Source of the DNA: an uncultured Halieaceae bacterium
Lineage (GTDB): Bacteria > Pseudomonadota > Gammaproteobacteria > Pseudomonadales > Halieaceae
NCBI GenBank assembly: GCA_938074135.1
Contig: CALJFL010000097.1
Span: 1 to 24,228 of the forward strand
DNA length: 24,228 bases
Reading direction: 5' to 3'
The notes beneath the pieces are model-generated. The model was not told the DNA's origin, ran no database searches, and saw only the letters and a list, made by a program, of their open reading frames with translations. Shown here one piece after another: positions 1 to 7,881 of this stretch; within the stretch, counting starts at the first letter, position 1, and every line of letters begins with the position of its first letter. The translations under genes were made by a program, and so were the position numbers.

Positions 1-366
1 CGGAGAACCATCGATGGGCGCAATGATTTTTACATAACCATCTTCCATGCCGACTTCAAGGCCGAGGCCGGAAAATTCTCCGCTAGTGCTTGTTTGCAGG
101 TTTTCGAAGGCGTCCTTGGTCAGGTAAGTGGAGTGGGGATCCAGACCCATCAGCATGCCCTGGATGGCGTATTCCAACAGGGTGCTGTCGTCGATTTCCT
201 CGACATAACCGACACGGATCTGGTTATAGACATCGGCAAAAGTTCGCAACTCCGCCAATGGCAGTGCACCTTTTTCCTCGACGGCCAGGGTGGGGCCCGC
301 ACCAAAGAGAAACAGTAGCGCCGCCGTCGACAACAGCGTTCTAAAAACAGGGGAAGTATGTTGCAT
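1..366 (-). CDS. ctpA: C-terminal processing peptidase, S41 family (5' part only)
   Basis: Only the first 122 codons lie in the window; the gene runs off the left edge. I translated it from the reverse strand, starting at the ATG at 364-366. It opens with a signal-peptide-like N-terminus (residues 1-29: a few polar residues, a hydrophobic core LLSTAALLFLFGAG, then an ALA-like cleavage region). The following segment, with FADVYNQIRVGYVEEID and GMLMGLDPHSTYL, is characteristic of the N-terminal region of periplasmic CtpA/Prc-type S41 serine proteases. The last residues, SGEFSGLGLEVGMEDGYV, begin the PDZ domain. The catalytic Ser/Lys region is outside the window. It lies 81 bp downstream of envC on the same strand, as in Pseudomonas, and probably belongs to the gpmI-envC-ctpA operon. 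CtpA enzymes process or degrade cell-wall hydrolases and other envelope proteins. Family assignment is firm; substrate is unknown. Confidence 0.93.
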   Translation of the reverse strand, partial: MQHTSPVFRTLLSTAALLFLFGAGPTLAVEEKGALPLAELRTFADVYNQIRVGYVEEIDDSTLLEYAIQGMLMGLDPHSTYLTKDAFENLQTSTSGEFSGLGLEVGMEDGYVKIIAPIDGSP

Positions 367-447
367 GAGTACCGCCAGAAGGCCCATCGGCTCTAACTAT
401 CTTGGCCGCCTAGTGTAACGCATCCTCGCCAGGCCTTGCCAAGTGCC

Positions 448-1605
448 TTAGCCGCGGCACCAACTGGCGGGATTGGTGGGTTTGCCGTTGTGCCGGATTT
501 CGAAATACAGGGCGGCACGGGCCAGGCCACCGGTGTTGCCAACAGCGCTGATGGGTGTGCCGGCGGTGACCCATTCGCCGACCTCGCGCAACAGCGCCTG
601 GTTGTGCGCGTACAGACTCATATAGCCGTCGCCATGATCGATAATCAGTAGTAATCCGGAGCCCCGAAACCAGTCGGCATAAACGACCCGGCCGTGATGG
701 ATAGCCCGCACGGTGTCGCCCTCGTTGGCGGCAATATTCAGGCCCTGCCAGCGCATCTTGCCCTCGTTGCGTGGGAGGCCGAAGCGATTGCTGGGTTTGC
801 CGTTGACCGGCCAGGGCATCTGGCCTTTGGCTTTGGCGAAGGCCTGGTAGTTGCCCGGAGCCTGCAGGTTGACGACAGCCTCCTCGATCGTACTGAGCAG
901 TTGCTCCAGGGCTTTGCGTTCCTGCTCTTTGGCCTTCAGCGCGTTATCTTTACTGCTGATGCTGGCCGACAGGTTGGCCACCGCCAATTCACGGTTTTTT
1001 TGCAGCTTGGCGAGGCTTTGTTTGTGTTTCTCCAGTTGTTCCTGCTGCAACTGCAATGCCTGCGTTGTACCAGTAATGCCCTGTTCGACGTCGGCCAGTT
1101 CGGCCAGCGTCACCCGGTACTCGGCAATGAGTTCATTGCGGGCCTCGAAAAGGTAGCGGTAGTAAGCCATTGCCCGGGCCACGGTATGGGGATTCTCCTG
1201 GTTCAGCAGTACCTTCAGCTGACCCTGCTGGCCCATTTTCCAGGCGGTTTGCAGCTCACTGGCGATTCTCGCCTGCTGGCTGTCTCGCGCTTCTTCAAGG
1301 CCGGACTTACGGGTCTTGAGCGCAGCCAGCTCCTGCTTGCCATTGGCGATCTTGGTCCGGTTTTCGCGCAGTTGTTTCTGTAGCTTGCCCAGCTCTAGCT
1401 CGGTTTCGCGCAGTTGCTGCTGCAGATTATTCTGGCGCTTGCGCGCGCTGCTGATCTCCCGGGTGACCTTTTCAATATCGGCCTGCAGGGCCTTGAGTTC
1501 CGCCCTGGCCCGTTCCTCGTCGGACTGGCCCTGCGTGGCGGTGGCCGCACACACCAGTAGCAGCGTGATGAGAAAATGATGCCAGGTGGACCGGCAGCAG
1601 CGCAT
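448..1605 (-). CDS. envC: Murein hydrolase activator EnvC
   Basis: A 385-residue periplasmic protein. Residues 1-26 form a signal peptide (hydrophobic core FLITLLLVCAATA). Residues about 28-245 are long, charged and Gln-rich with heptad character, i.e. the coiled-coil region that in EnvC binds FtsEX. Residues about 265-385 form a LytM/M23 fold. The zinc ligands of active M23 peptidases are missing: the usual HxGxD is RWQGLNI and the usual HxH is YFEIRHNG. This is expected for EnvC, which does not cut peptidoglycan but activates amidases (AmiA/AmiB in E. coli) at the division septum. The start is 5 bp after the gpmI stop with a poor Shine-Dalgarno, suggesting translational coupling. The order gpmI-envC matches E. 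coli and Pseudomonas. Confidence 0.94.
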   Translation of the reverse strand: MRCCRSTWHHFLITLLLVCAATATQGQSDEERARAELKALQADIEKVTREISSARKRQNNLQQQLRETELELGKLQKQLRENRTKIANGKQELAALKTRKSGLEEARDSQQARIASELQTAWKMGQQGQLKVLLNQENPHTVARAMAYYRYLFEARNELIAEYRVTLAELADVEQGITGTTQALQLQQEQLEKHKQSLAKLQKNRELAVANLSASISSKDNALKAKEQERKALEQLLSTIEEAVVNLQAPGNYQAFAKAKGQMPWPVNGKPSNRFGLPRNEGKMRWQGLNIAANEGDTVRAIHHGRVVYADWFRGSGLLLIIDHGDGYMSLYAHNQALLREVGEWVTAGTPISAVGNTGGLARAALYFEIRHNGKPTNPASWCRG

Positions 1606-1610
1606 CGGGG

Positions 1611-3167
1611 TCAGTCTGCCACCGTGGCGAGGTTGCTGCCGGTCATCTCTGCCGGCTGCGGCAGCCCCATCAGGCCGAGCAGGGTAGGGGCGATATCAGG
1701 CAGTACTCCGCCCTCGGGATTCAGGATGACGGGTTCGCTGCCGATGTAGACCAGTGGCACCAACTCGGTGGTGTGTTGGGTGTGATGTTGCCCGGTTGCG
1801 TAGTCGAGCATCTGTTCGCAGTTGCCGTGGTCGGCAGTGACCAGTGCCTGGCCGCCAACCTTCAACACCGCCGCTTCAATTCGCGCGAGGCAACTGTCCA
1901 AAGTTTCCACGGCCTTGATCGCGGCCTCGTATACACCGGTGTGGCCGACCATGTCGCCATTGGCGTAGTTGCACACGATGAGGTCGTATTTAGTGGATTC
2001 AATCGCCGCTACCAGTTTGTCGGTGACCTCCACGGCGCTCATTTGTGGTTGCAGGTCATAGGTCGGCACGTCGGGCGAGGGCACCAGGATTCGGTCTTCA
2101 CCTTCGAACTCTTGCTCTTGGCCGCCGCTGAAGAAAAAGGTCACGTGGGCGTACTTTTCAGTCTCGGCGATCCGCAACTGGGTCATGTGGTGCTGTGCGA
2201 GGTAGTCCCCCAATACGTTGGTCAGGGGCTCGGGCGGAAAGGCGCAGCTGGCTTTGATACTTTCGGCGTACTCTGTCGTCATGACGAAATCCGCCAAATC
2301 CGGAACCTGCCGCCGTTCGAACTCGCTGAAACCGGGCTCGACAAAGGCGCGGGTTAATTCCCGGGCTCGGTCTGCGCGAAAATTCATGAACAGGACCGCA
2401 TCGTTGTCTGCCACTACCGCTGGCAGATCGCCGTCGCCGACGACAGTGGTGGGCAATACAAACTCGTCATTTTCGTCCCGTGCGTAGGCGGCCTGTAAAG
2501 CCTCGGCAGGGCTGGTCGCACTGTATTGTGCCTGCCCTTCAGTCAGCAGCGAGTAAGCCTGGGCGATGCGATCCCAGCGATTGTCTCGATCCATCGCGTA
2601 GTAGCGACCGCATATGCTGGCGACCCGGCCGCAATCGAGCTCGGTGAACAGGTCTTCGGCTTTTTCCAGGGAAGCATCGGCGCTACGCGGGGGGGTGTCG
2701 CGGCCGTCGAGGAACGCATGCAGGTAAACGCGCTTTGCACCGCGCTTGGCGGCCAGCCTGATGGCGGCAAAAATCTGCGCTTCGTGACTGTGGACGCCAC
2801 CGGTAGAAAGCAAGCCAAACACATGCACGGCCCCGTTGGCGGCAATAGCCTTGTCGATGGCGCTGGTGTAGGCCGGGTTCTGCTCGAAGCTGCCATCAGC
2901 AATCGCCTGGTCGATGCGGGTGATGTTCTGGAATATCACCCTGCCGGCCCCAAGGCTCATGTGGCCGACTTCGGAATTGCCCATCTGACCTGCAGGTAGG
3001 CCCACGTCCAGGCCGGAACCGGACACCAGGGTATGCGGAGCTTCACTCCACAGCCTGTCCCATACCGGTGTGTCGGCATTGGCGATGGCATTGTCCCGGG
3101 TGTCTTCCCGGTAACCCCAGCCATCCAGGATGATTAATACGGTTGGTTTCTTGCCGGTGTCAGTCAT
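1611..3167 (-). CDS. gpmI: 2,3-bisphosphoglycerate-independent phosphoglycerate mutase
   Basis: A 518-residue cytosolic glycolytic enzyme that interconverts 3- and 2-phosphoglycerate using two manganese ions and a phosphoserine intermediate. The alkaline-phosphatase-superfamily motifs are visible: [10 protein letters not shown] at the N-terminus (metal-binding Asp15), GNSEVGHM with catalytic Ser65, [37 protein letters not shown] and [10 protein letters not shown] near the C-terminus. Length is normal for the family (about 510-515). The start ATG at 3165-3167 is the only sensible one; a GGAACTGGA stretch just upstream may serve as ribosome binding site. It is the first gene of a minus-strand unit with envC and ctpA, divergent from the rhodanese-grxC-secB operon across 269 bp, an arrangement shared with E. 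coli. Confidence 0.97.
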   Translation of the reverse strand: MTDTGKKPTVLIILDGWGYREDTRDNAIANADTPVWDRLWSEAPHTLVSGSGLDVGLPAGQMGNSEVGHMSLGAGRVIFQNITRIDQAIADGSFEQNPAYTSAIDKAIAANGAVHVFGLLSTGGVHSHEAQIFAAIRLAAKRGAKRVYLHAFLDGRDTPPRSADASLEKAEDLFTELDCGRVASICGRYYAMDRDNRWDRIAQAYSLLTEGQAQYSATSPAEALQAAYARDENDEFVLPTTVVGDGDLPAVVADNDAVLFMNFRADRARELTRAFVEPGFSEFERRQVPDLADFVMTTEYAESIKASCAFPPEPLTNVLGDYLAQHHMTQLRIAETEKYAHVTFFFSGGQEQEFEGEDRILVPSPDVPTYDLQPQMSAVEVTDKLVAAIESTKYDLIVCNYANGDMVGHTGVYEAAIKAVETLDSCLARIEAAVLKVGGQALVTADHGNCEQMLDYATGQHHTQHTTELVPLVYIGSEPVILNPEGGVLPDIAPTLLGLMGLPQPAEMTGSNLATVAD

Positions 3168-3218
3168 TCCAGTTCCAAATTGGGGGTTCGCCCAGCGAGG
3201 GTCGCTTTCGAGGGCGAC

Positions 3219-3247
3219 ATTTTACCCTCTACACTGCGTCATCGCAC
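3219..3247 (-). promoter_or_regulatory. Possible sigma-70 promoter for gpmI-envC-ctpA
   Basis: On the minus strand TAAAAT (3219-3224) matches five of six -10 bases. It is preceded after 17 bp by GTGCGA (3242-3247), a weak -35. Transcription would start near 3211-3213, giving a leader of about 45 nt before gpmI. Judged by eye; no start site is known. Confidence 0.4.
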
Positions 3248-3292
3248 GGCTATTCTGGTCGTCTGCAGTGCCAGGCGGGCAATGCCCGGGGA

Positions 3293-3322
3293 CTGGAGCG
3301 GCCACTCCAGACCCTGTATACT
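3293..3322 (+). promoter_or_regulatory. Possible promoter for rhodanese-grxC-secB with adjacent inverted repeat
   Basis: TATACT (3317-3322) resembles a -10 box and follows TG directly. No good -35 is visible. Where the -35 should lie there is an inverted repeat, CTGGAG (3293-3298) and CTCCAG (3305-3310) with a 6-nt spacer, which could be an operator or could replace the -35 through an activator. The leader to the rhodanese start would be about 108 nt. Low certainty. Confidence 0.35.
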
Positions 3323-3436
3323 TGCGCCTTTTTTGAGAGGGTGTCGGTTCAGGCCGGGTACCACCCAGATGAGGACGCCCCCCTGCCATATCGGCAGTAC
3401 CGCCCCCTTAACAGGTAAACGCAGACCCTAATTAGC

Positions 3437-3850
3437 ATGGCTTTGTTTCTTGAATTTGTTGCCCAGCAGTGGCTGTTGGTGGCTGCCTTGTTGGCCGCTG
3501 TGGGAATGCTGTTTTTCCACGAGACCCGCAAGTCCGGTCCCAGTCTCAGCCCGCAGCAGGCGATCAATATGGTAAATGGGCGCGACGGATTGTTCCTGGA
3601 CCTGCGTGATGGCGGCGATTACAAGCAGGGGCACATCGTCGAGGCGCTGAATATCCCGGTGGCCAAGTTGCCCTCGCGGATGGCGGAGCTGGAAAAGTAC
3701 AAGACCAAACCCATTGTTCTGGTGTGCAAGATGGGCCAGCAGGCCGGTGTCGCGGGTAAACAATTGAAGGCGGCCGGTTACGAGGAAGTCTACAAGATGT
3801 CCGGTGGCATGATGGAGTGGGGTAATTTGCAACTGCCCACGGTCAAGTAG
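3437..3850 (+). CDS. Membrane-anchored rhodanese-like protein (YibN family)
   Basis: A 137-residue protein with one N-terminal membrane segment (about residues 9-27) and a single rhodanese domain (about 38-133). The active-site loop VLVCKMGQQAG carries Cys97, so it can in principle accept a persulfide sulfur. The FLDLRDGGDYKQGHIVEALNIP stretch is typical of the family's first half. The substrate is not known. An in-frame stop at 3416-3418 rules out a longer start, so the ATG at 3437 is used despite a poor Shine-Dalgarno. It is followed after 16 bp by grxC and then secB, the same order as E. coli yibN-grxC-secB, which supports a link to thiol chemistry or protein export. The family is clear; the physiological role is open. 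Confidence 0.9.
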   Translation: MALFLEFVAQQWLLVAALLAAVGMLFFHETRKSGPSLSPQQAINMVNGRDGLFLDLRDGGDYKQGHIVEALNIPVAKLPSRMAELEKYKTKPIVLVCKMGQQAGVAGKQLKAAGYEEVYKMSGGMMEWGNLQLPTVK

Positions 3851-3866
3851 GGCGGGATAGACGACG

Positions 3867-4145
3867 ATGTCAGCCAAGGTGAAGATGTACAGCACCCGGT
3901 TTTGCCCCTACTGCATTCGCGCTCGCATGGTACTGGAGAGCAAGGGTATAGAGTATGAGGATATCGGGGTGGATGGTGACCCTGAGCGTCGCCGTGAAAT
4001 GATGGAACTGAGCGGCCGCCGAACTGTACCCCAGATCTGGGTAGGGGACACCCATGTCGGCGGTTACGATGACCTGGCCGCCCTCGAGTATCAGGGCGCC
4101 CTGGATGAATTACTGAAAATGGCGCCGCAGGCGTCTTGGCAATAA
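3867..4145 (+). CDS. grxC: Glutaredoxin 3
   Basis: A 92-residue cytosolic thiol-disulfide oxidoreductase. It shows the dithiol active site CPYC at residues 13-16, the cis-proline motif TVPQ and the glutathione-binding GGYDDL, all in the expected order. It reduces disulfides and glutathione-mixed disulfides using glutathione. It is slightly longer than E. coli GrxC (83 residues) because of the C-terminal tail. It sits between the rhodanese and secB genes with short gaps, so it is surely co-transcribed with them. Confidence 0.96.
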   Translation: MSAKVKMYSTRFCPYCIRARMVLESKGIEYEDIGVDGDPERRREMMELSGRRTVPQIWVGDTHVGGYDDLAALEYQGALDELLKMAPQASWQ

Positions 4146-4154
4146 ATTAAAAGT

Positions 4155-4160
4155 GGAGGA
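4155..4160 (+). promoter_or_regulatory. Ribosome binding site fixing the secB start
   Basis: GGAGGA lies 7 nt before the ATG at 4168. An in-frame GTG at 4153 overlaps this site and would add five residues, so it is rejected as the start. Confidence 0.8.
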
Positions 4161-4167
4161 CGGCTCA

Positions 4168-4668
4168 ATGGCCGATGAACAGGTAGCAGGAACACAGGAA
4201 CAGCCGCAGCAGCAGTTTGCGATGCAGCGAATTTACAACAAGGATATTTCCTTCGAGTCGCCCAGCACGCCGGATATTTTCCGTAAGCAATGGCAGCCCA
4301 AGGTGAACGTCGACCTCAACACCAAGAGCGACAAGGTCGATGAACAGGGCAATTACGAGGTTGTCCTGACCATTACGATCACTGCCAAAGTTGACGATGA
4401 CACGGCCTTTCTGGTCGAGGTCCAGCAGGCAGGTATATTTATGATTACCGGCTTTGAAGGTGAGGACCTGCGTCGTATTCTCGGTACCGCAGCACCCAAT
4501 ATTCTGTTCCCCTACGCCCGTGAAAATATCGATTCACTGTGCGTAAAAGGCGGTTTCCCGCCAGTCATGCTGGCGCCGGTGAACTTTGACGCCCTTTACC
4601 AACAGGCGCTCAATCAGGCAGAGCAACAACAGGCCGCACCTGAAAGTGGCGAGGCTGCTACGCACTGA
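4168..4668 (+). CDS. secB: Protein-export chaperone SecB
   Basis: A 166-residue cytosolic chaperone that keeps preproteins unfolded and hands them to SecA. The SecB core runs from about residue 18 to 150, with [19 protein letters not shown] at its start, the long-strand region [14 protein letters not shown], the glycine-rich [25 protein letters not shown] and the C-terminal [17 protein letters not shown]. The ends are a Gln-rich N-terminal tail and an Ala/Gln/Glu-rich C-terminal tail. The start is the ATG preceded by GGAGGA. It is the last gene of the rhodanese-grxC-secB operon and is followed by a strong terminator. In E. coli gpsA follows secB; here it does not. Confidence 0.97.
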   Translation: MADEQVAGTQEQPQQQFAMQRIYNKDISFESPSTPDIFRKQWQPKVNVDLNTKSDKVDEQGNYEVVLTITITAKVDDDTAFLVEVQQAGIFMITGFEGEDLRRILGTAAPNILFPYARENIDSLCVKGGFPPVMLAPVNFDALYQQALNQAEQQQAAPESGEAATH

Positions 4669-4690
4669 GTGTGAGTGCAAGCGTATGCTG

Positions 4691-4714
4691 AAGGGGCCGC
4701 ATGGCCCCTTTTTT
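4691..4714 (+). terminator. Rho-independent terminator after secB
   Basis: An 8-bp perfect stem, AAGGGGCC (4691-4698) with GGCCCCTT (4703-4710), closes a GCAT loop and runs into six T residues (4709-4714). It lies 22 nt after the secB stop and is oriented for the plus strand, separating the operon from convergent trmL. Confidence 0.92.
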
Positions 4715-4732
4715 GTGCCTGCGAGGAAGGGC

Positions 4733-5197
4733 CTATTCGAGCCCGGCGAAGTGGAGTTGGCGCAGTGCCTCATAGGCCACCACCGCGGTAGCGTTGCTCA
4801 GGTTCATGCTGCGACTGTTGCTGCGCATGGGGATACGCAGGCAGTTGTCGGGGCCCAGTTCATCGAGAATCTGTTGTGGCAGGCCGCGCGTTTCGGGACC
4901 GAATAGTAGCGCATCACCGGGTTGGAAGCTGGCCTGATGATAGCCCTGTTCGCCGCGGGTGCTGATTGCGAAGATTCTCGGGTTGGCCGTTGCCTCGCAA
5001 AATGTCGCGAAGTCCGGATGCACTGACAGGTCGGCAAATTCACTGTAATCCAGCCCCGCCCGGCGCAATTTTTTGTCGTCCAGGTCGAAACCCAGAGGTT
5101 CGATCAGGTGCAGGGCGCAGCCTGTATTGGCACACAGGCGAATGATGTTGCCTGTATTGGGCGGTATTTCAGGCTGGTAGAGGACGATGTGCAGCAT
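4733..5197 (-). CDS. trmL: tRNA (cytidine/uridine-34 2'-O)-methyltransferase TrmL
   Basis: A 154-residue SPOUT-class methyltransferase that methylates the ribose of the wobble base of tRNA-Leu isoacceptors using S-adenosylmethionine. The trefoil-knot motifs are present: [16 protein letters not shown] near the N-terminus, [11 protein letters not shown] in the middle and [22 protein letters not shown] near the C-terminus. The length equals that of minimal TrmL/YibK proteins, without extra RNA-binding domains. It starts 33 bp after the ntrC stop on the same strand with no visible terminator between, so it may be read from the ntrBC transcript. It converges with secB. Confidence 0.96.
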   Translation of the reverse strand: MLHIVLYQPEIPPNTGNIIRLCANTGCALHLIEPLGFDLDDKKLRRAGLDYSEFADLSVHPDFATFCEATANPRIFAISTRGEQGYHQASFQPGDALLFGPETRGLPQQILDELGPDNCLRIPMRSNSRSMNLSNATAVVAYEALRQLHFAGLE

Positions 5198-5230
5198 GCC
5201 GCCATGGTACCTGTCGGCGCGCCCTGGAAG

Positions 5231-6637
5231 CTACATATCCAACTCTTTCATCTTGCGGGTCAGGGTGTTGCGGCCCCAACCCAGCAGTTCGGCGGCATCG
5301 CGCTTGCGTCCACGAGAGTGCTGCAGAGCCACGTCAATCATGCTGCGTTCAAACTCCGGAATGGCCTGGCGCAGAATGTGGTGCTTGCCCTGGACCAGCT
5401 CATTGCGAGCCCAGTGGCACAGAAGGGTTCGCCAGTCAGTCTGGCTCTCGCTTTCACCGTGCACTTCCGCTCGGCCCAGCTCGGGGGGCAGGTCGCGCGG
5501 GTGAATCTCCCTTCCCGATGCCATCACGGTCAGCCAACGGCAGGTGTTTTCGAGCTGTCGCACATTGCCTGGCCATTCGAGGCCAGTCAGGAATTCCTCG
5601 GTTTCCGGCAATAACACCTTGGTCTCGCCGCCCAGCTCTTCTGCTGCTTTCTGGAAAAAGAAGCGCATCAAGCGGGGTATATCCTCACGTCGCTCAGACA
5701 GGTTGGGGATATGAATGCGGATCACATTGAGGCGATGAAACAAGTCCTCGCGAAAGTCGCCGCTTTGTACCAGTGATTCCAGATCCTGGTGGGTGGCGGC
5801 AATAATTCGCACATCGACATTGACCGGGGTGTGCCCCCCGACTCGGTAGAATTCACCGTCGGCGAGTACTCGCAACAGACGGGTCTGTGTCTCAGCCGGC
5901 ATATCCCCGATTTCATCCAGGAACAGTGTGCCGCCATCGGCTTGCTCGAAGCGGCCTGAGCGCTTGCTATTGGCGCCAGTAAAAGCTCCTTTCTCATGGC
6001 CAAACAACTCGGATTCCATGAGATCTCTGGGGATGGCGGCCATATTCAGCGCAATGAAAGGCTGCTGGGCGCGGGGGCTGTGGCGGTGCAGGGCCCGGGC
6101 GACCAGCTCCTTGCCGGTACCTGACTCGCCGTTAATCAGGACGGTGATGTTGCTGTGCGACAGGCGGCCAATAGCCCGAAACACCTCCTGCATCGCCGGC
6201 GCTTCACCGATTATCTCGGTGTGCGCTACCTCGTTCTCGGTGATAGGAGCGTCAGCCCTATTTTCCTCGGCCTGGGCCAGCGCCCGCTCGGTGATGGCGA
6301 CAACTTCGTCAATGTCGAAGGGCTTGGGCAGGTACTCAAAGGCGCCGTGCTGGTAGGAGGCAACGGCGCTGTCCAGATCGGAGTGGGCAGTGGTGATGAT
6401 GACTGGCAGGTCGGGGAAATCTTCACTGATCCGTGACAATAGCTCGAGACCGTCTGTGCCGGGCATACGAATGTCGCTGATGATGACCTCAGGCTGTTCA
6501 TTTTCGATTTTAGCCAGCAGTGAATCGCCGTTCTCGAAACTTTCATTGTCTATCCCAGCCTGGCTGAGTGCTCGTTCCAACACCCAGCGTATGGAGCTAT
6601 CGTCGTCTACGATCCAGACTTTAGCTGTTGTTTGCAT
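5231..6637 (-). CDS. ntrC: Nitrogen regulation response regulator NtrC (sigma-54 activator)
   Basis: A 468-residue enhancer-binding protein. The receiver domain (1-120) has DDD at 11-13, phospho-acceptor Asp55 in SDIRMPGTDG and Lys105. The AAA+ domain (about 140-380) has Walker A GESGTGKE (170-177), the sigma-54 contact loop GAFTGA (217-222) and Walker B FLDEIGD. The Fis-type helix-turn-helix is at the C-terminus (about 428-465, ending WGRNTLTRKMKELDM). When phosphorylated by NtrB under nitrogen limitation it binds enhancer sites and opens sigma-54 promoters such as that of glnA. The start is set at the ATG at 6635-6637, where NtrC homology begins; the 43 extra residues of the longer reading frame are ntrB sequence in another frame. 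It overlaps the end of ntrB by 17 nt. Confidence 0.97.
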   Translation of the reverse strand: MQTTAKVWIVDDDSSIRWVLERALSQAGIDNESFENGDSLLAKIENEQPEVIISDIRMPGTDGLELLSRISEDFPDLPVIITTAHSDLDSAVASYQHGAFEYLPKPFDIDEVVAITERALAQAEENRADAPITENEVAHTEIIGEAPAMQEVFRAIGRLSHSNITVLINGESGTGKELVARALHRHSPRAQQPFIALNMAAIPRDLMESELFGHEKGAFTGANSKRSGRFEQADGGTLFLDEIGDMPAETQTRLLRVLADGEFYRVGGHTPVNVDVRIIAATHQDLESLVQSGDFREDLFHRLNVIRIHIPNLSERREDIPRLMRFFFQKAAEELGGETKVLLPETEEFLTGLEWPGNVRQLENTCRWLTVMASGREIHPRDLPPELGRAEVHGESESQTDWRTLLCHWARNELVQGKHHILRQAIPEFERSMIDVALQHSRGRKRDAAELLGWGRNTLTRKMKELDM

Positions 6638-7691
6638 GATTTTTTTCCATCGGTAGGTAAATAGTGAACCTGGTTTGGCCCGGTTCGCTGGTACATTCCA
6701 GCAGGCCGCCATGGCGGTTGATGATTGACTGTGATATCGACAGTCCGAGGCCGGTGCCATCGGCACGCCCGGTTACCATCGGTACAAAAATGGCGTGTTG
6801 CAGGTCCTCTGGTATTCCAGGACCGTTATCGATGATGTCGACCCGGCAGACCAGCCGGTGGCGTTTGGTGCCGATAGTGAACTGGCGCTGGGAGCGTGTG
6901 CGCAAGGTAATCCGGCACTCGGCGACGTCGGTTGCTGCCTGCAGGGCATTGCGGGTGATGTTTAGCACTGCCTGAATGAGCTGGGTTTTGTCGCCGGGGA
7001 CTTCCGGCAGGCTGGGGTCGTAATCGCGTTCGAATGTCAGGGTCTGGTCGGACTCGGCGAACAACAGGTTGCGCACGTGTTCCAGTACCTCGTGCACGTT
7101 GAGGGGCTGCAAGGTCAACTCCTTGTGCGACCCCAGCAGCCGGTCGACTAGATCGCGCAGCCGGTCTGCCTCCTGGATAATGACCTGGGTGTATTCGCTA
7201 AGCCGTTCGTCCGGTAATTCCCTGTCCAGCAGCTGGGCCGCACCCCTGACGCCACCAAGCGGGTTTTTGATTTCATGGGCCAGGCCGCGGATGACTGTGC
7301 GGGTGGTTTCCTGGGCATTGAGAATGCTTTCCTCGCGGCTGATTCTTAGCAGTCGGTCCACCGCCTGTAATTCAACCAATAGTCCCGGCCCACCCTGTTC
7401 GGGGAACAGTGGCGCGATGAACAGATCGACATGGGTCTCGAGATTGCTGGGCAGCACCAGAGTGAGATTGCGCCGGGTGACCGTTATTCCATCGTCCTGC
7501 GCCTGCCTTATGGCCTTGCTCCAGTCTTCTGCCCGCGGCAGTAGCTGTTCTGCCTGTAGTCCCAATGACCTCGCTTCCGATACCTGCAACAGGTCCTGGG
7601 CGGCGGTGTTGATCGCGGTGATCCGCAGATCGGTATCCAGGGCGATGACACCGGTGCTTAGAGATTCGAGAATGTGGTCCGACGTCGGCAT
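6621..7691 (-). CDS. ntrB: Nitrogen regulation sensor histidine kinase NtrB (GlnL)
   Basis: A 356-residue soluble two-component kinase/phosphatase. A PAS domain occupies about residues 5-115. The dimerisation/phosphotransfer helix carries His139 in GLAHEIKNPLGG. The ATPase domain has the N-box LNITRNALQA, the G1 box DNGPGIPEDL and the G2 box GTGLGLSIS. With PII protein it switches between phosphorylating and dephosphorylating NtrC according to nitrogen status. The start is the ATG at 7689-7691, preceded by a GGGG motif and matching the usual NtrB N-terminus and length; a start 63 nt further upstream adds an unlikely 21-residue extension. No transmembrane segment is seen, as expected. It sits upstream of ntrC and 254 bp downstream of the DUF4124 gene. 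Confidence 0.96.
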   Translation of the reverse strand: MPTSDHILESLSTGVIALDTDLRITAINTAAQDLLQVSEARSLGLQAEQLLPRAEDWSKAIRQAQDDGITVTRRNLTLVLPSNLETHVDLFIAPLFPEQGGPGLLVELQAVDRLLRISREESILNAQETTRTVIRGLAHEIKNPLGGVRGAAQLLDRELPDERLSEYTQVIIQEADRLRDLVDRLLGSHKELTLQPLNVHEVLEHVRNLLFAESDQTLTFERDYDPSLPEVPGDKTQLIQAVLNITRNALQAATDVAECRITLRTRSQRQFTIGTKRHRLVCRVDIIDNGPGIPEDLQHAIFVPMVTGRADGTGLGLSISQSIINRHGGLLECTSEPGQTRFTIYLPMEKNHANNS

Positions 7692-7811
7692 TATTGCCCC
7701 AAGATTGACCGCGTAGCCGCGGAGTGCACATAGTCTTAGCAAAAATAGAGCCAAGACTGGGAGTTATGACATAGGCGGGCGAGATAACGCATTTTATCGC
7801 CAAAATCGATA

Positions 7812-7823
7812 GTAAGTACTTAC
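7812..7823. repeat. Perfect 12-bp palindrome upstream of ntrB
   Basis: GTAAGTACTTAC is a perfect palindrome about 120 bp upstream of the ntrB start, between the NtrC box and the gene. It could be a regulator's operator. I do not recognise the site. Confidence 0.5.
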
Positions 7824-7881
7824 ACCCGCCTAAGTTATAGGCAATATCAGCGAGTGCCCGGGGCGGTAAAGATACATTGAA

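Noticed and set aside
694..1383. Long reading frame (229 codons) on the plus strand
   Set aside because: It is antisense to the well-supported envC coding sequence and its protein has no recognisable motif; long antisense frames are common in GC-rich genes.
3130..3431. Small plus-strand frames in the gpmI-rhodanese intergenic region
   Set aside because: No good ribosome binding site or family features, and they overlap the likely promoters of both flanking genes.
7789..7802. Second sigma-54-like TGGCGATAAAATGC on the minus strand
   Set aside because: Spacing is 9 bp instead of 10 and the -12 lacks TT; it lies at a tempting distance from the NtrC box but is not good enough.
7839..7857. Sigma-54-like GGGCAC...TTGC on the minus strand before ntrB
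   Set aside because: The GG and GC are 14 bp apart instead of 10, which sigma-54 does not tolerate.
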